A DNA stretch of 7,288 nucleotides from assembly GCA_964595785.1 (NCBI GenBank), contig CAZQRO010000092.1:1-7288 (forward strand), read 5' to 3'. The position numbers and the translations under genes were made by a program. Origin of the DNA: Bovifimicola sp964595785 (GTDB lineage Bacteria > Bacillota > Clostridia > Lachnospirales > Lachnospiraceae). Below the pieces are notes generated by a model that was not told the DNA's origin, did no database searches, and saw only the letters and a program-made list of their open reading frames with translations. Below, piece by piece: positions 6,069 to 7,288 of this stretch (its first letter is position 1; the number at the start of each line of letters is the position of its first letter).

Positions 6069-7259
6069 TTATTTATTTAACATAATCCTTTCTAAATCAA
6101 ACATCTTTGTTAAAAAGAATGCGATTACCAATGCATATGTCATATTAGCTACTATCGTAATCACTATGTCCATTAAGTTGTATTTAAGTGCAAATAATGT
6201 TGTAAGACTTTGTGAACTATTAAATATTGGTATAAGGAACATATACGCTTTTCCGTTTGCACTTACACCCAACATAGATAATACTCCCACAAGTGATGAC
6301 AATATCAATGTAGGACTCGTATATGAATTTGCTTCCTTAACACTTCTTGATGCCGTTGAAATAATTGCTAAAAAGGAAACAAGTAAAAGTACGGTAGAGA
6401 TAATAATTAAAATCATCATTACATATTCAGGAAATGTATATATATTAATACTTATTTTCTTCTCTATATCACCTAACATAAACGGAGCAGAACATACCAT
6501 TCCCAAGAAGCTTGCTAATGCACTCAATATTGCTACGATGGTAAGGCTTAATATTTTTCCCATTGCTAAACATTTTCTATTAATTGGCGCAACCATCATC
6601 GATGATATCGTGCCTCTTTCTTTTTGTCCTGCAATAGATTCAGGTGTAATACTGGCACATGCTGAGAATATGAAAACAATTAATACAACTGGCATAATGA
6701 TTGAAAAATAATATGCTGTGCTGTACTTTTCTCCACATAAGTCGTAGCTCTTTTCACTATTGTTTATATCAAACTTGTTACTAATCTTATCTTCATATTT
6801 ACTCAACAAATCTGTTACCAAGGCATAAGCTTCACTTGAATTTGAGACACTCGAGAAATAAAAGACTTCTACATTTGGTGCCTCGGCTTTTGATGATATT
6901 GTATACGCAGATACTAGTTCATCAAACTTCTCTGTAAACTTGATAAACACATCATACTTTCCGCTATTTATCTCCTCACCTATTTGCTCTATATTCTCCT
7001 GGCTGCTATCAATCTTTGTAATATTGAATTTATTACTGTATAAAATTGTTGAAAGGCTTTTTGGTGCATTCTCAACAACTGCATTATATACTTTATTGTC
7101 GGTATCGGAAAGGTTAGATATCCCAATACCAATCATTGCACATAGCATAAAAAGTAGTAATCCCGGCAAGATAACTACTGAAAAAAATATACGTTTATCT
7201 CCGAAGAAATATTTTAATTCCTTTTTTAGTATTGTTAAAGTTATATTTGATTTTTTCAT
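6069..7259 (-). CDS. ABC-2 type permease, NatB-like
   Basis: A 396-residue membrane subunit of an ABC exporter of the NatB/YhaP type, a family known for sodium export in Bacillus subtilis but used for other substrates elsewhere. A cytoplasmic start (ILKKELKYFFGDKR) leads into helix 1 at about 24-48. A large external domain covers about 50-178, followed by five helices at about 183-203, 236-257, 279-302, 315-332 and 362-384. The loop TPESIAGQKERGTISSMM (205-222) after helix 2 is the family hallmark, where the usual form is xPESIAGEKERGT. The ATG at 7259 has AGGAG (7269-7265) 5 nt upstream. A partner ATPase is expected just upstream and probably ends in the last bases of the window. It is followed after 21 bp by the kinase gene, so the three are probably cotranscribed. 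Sodium as substrate is not shown. Confidence 0.88.
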   Translation of the reverse strand: MKKSNITLTILKKELKYFFGDKRIFFSVVILPGLLLFMLCAMIGIGISNLSDTDNKVYNAVVENAPKSLSTILYSNKFNITKIDSSQENIEQIGEEINSGKYDVFIKFTEKFDELVSAYTISSKAEAPNVEVFYFSSVSNSSEAYALVTDLLSKYEDKISNKFDINNSEKSYDLCGEKYSTAYYFSIIMPVVLIVFIFSACASITPESIAGQKERGTISSMMVAPINRKCLAMGKILSLTIVAILSALASFLGMVCSAPFMLGDIEKKISINIYTFPEYVMMILIIISTVLLLVSFLAIISTASRSVKEANSYTSPTLILSSLVGVLSMLGVSANGKAYMFLIPIFNSSQSLTTLFALKYNLMDIVITIVANMTYALVIAFFLTKMFDLERIMLNK

Positions 7260-7267
7260 ATATTCTC

Positions 7268-7288
7268 CTACTTCCTATTATAGATTTC
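7268..7288 (-). CDS. Possible C-terminal codons of the upstream gene (NatA-type ATPase expected)
   Basis: The last bases read, on the minus strand, as codons for EIYNRK and then a TAG at 7270-7268 that overlaps the AGGAG ribosome binding site of the permease gene. Charged 'E-I-Y' endings are common in NatA-type ATPases, and stop/ribosome-binding-site overlap is common between coupled operon genes. With only six codons this is positional inference; another frame here also stays open. Confidence 0.3.
   Translation of the reverse strand, partial: EIYNRK

Noticed and set aside
6166..6711. Plus-strand frame of about 181 codons inside the ABC-2 permease
   Set aside because: It is antisense to a clearly conserved membrane protein and has no recognisable motif or ribosome binding site.
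1..7288. CRISPR array, tRNA, rRNA or toxin-antitoxin pair
   Set aside because: I looked for regularly spaced direct repeats, cloverleaf patterns and small paired genes on both strands and saw none.

Overview
The window is AT-rich DNA with strong GGAGG-type ribosome binding sites, tightly packed minus-strand operons and gene families typical of anaerobic Firmicutes. I read it as a Clostridia chromosome, most likely Lachnospiraceae. That placement is inference from style and gene content; the window holds no marker gene.

Left block (1-2806, minus strand): the start of a probable ABC ATPase gene (1-32, running off the window) lies just downstream of a large FtsX/MacB-type ABC permease (56-2542). 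A near-consensus promoter (2777-2805) drives them. Its -10 box and presumed start site are covered by a 26-bp near-perfect palindrome (2755-2780), a good repressor operator. An unusually long leader of about 228 nt (2543-2770) contains several hairpins. One arm of its largest stem could alternatively pair with the permease ribosome binding site, so the leader could be switch-like.

Middle (2806-4000): no intact gene. It holds a decayed IS256-family transposase (2988-3655, plus strand). The N-terminal half, with the first catalytic Asp, is gone, the normally conserved CxxH is CIID, and a one-base deletion shifts the C-terminus. A hairpin terminator follows, then AT-rich intergenic DNA with small palindromes and a possible short minus-strand coding remnant.

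Right block (4001-7288, minus strand): a compact operon transcribed right to left. It contains the possible last codons of an upstream gene (7268-7288), a NatB-type ABC-2 permease (6069-7259), a 5-methylthioribose kinase-like protein (4833-6047) and a sugar-1-phosphate-type nucleotidyltransferase (4055-4801), closed by a terminator (4001-4036). Gaps between genes are 21-31 bp. The kinase-nucleotidyltransferase pair is the most interesting feature. MtnK makes an anomeric 1-phosphate, the kind of substrate such nucleotidyltransferases activate, so the pair could make a nucleotide-activated methylthioribose or related pentose. No other methionine-salvage gene is visible in the window.
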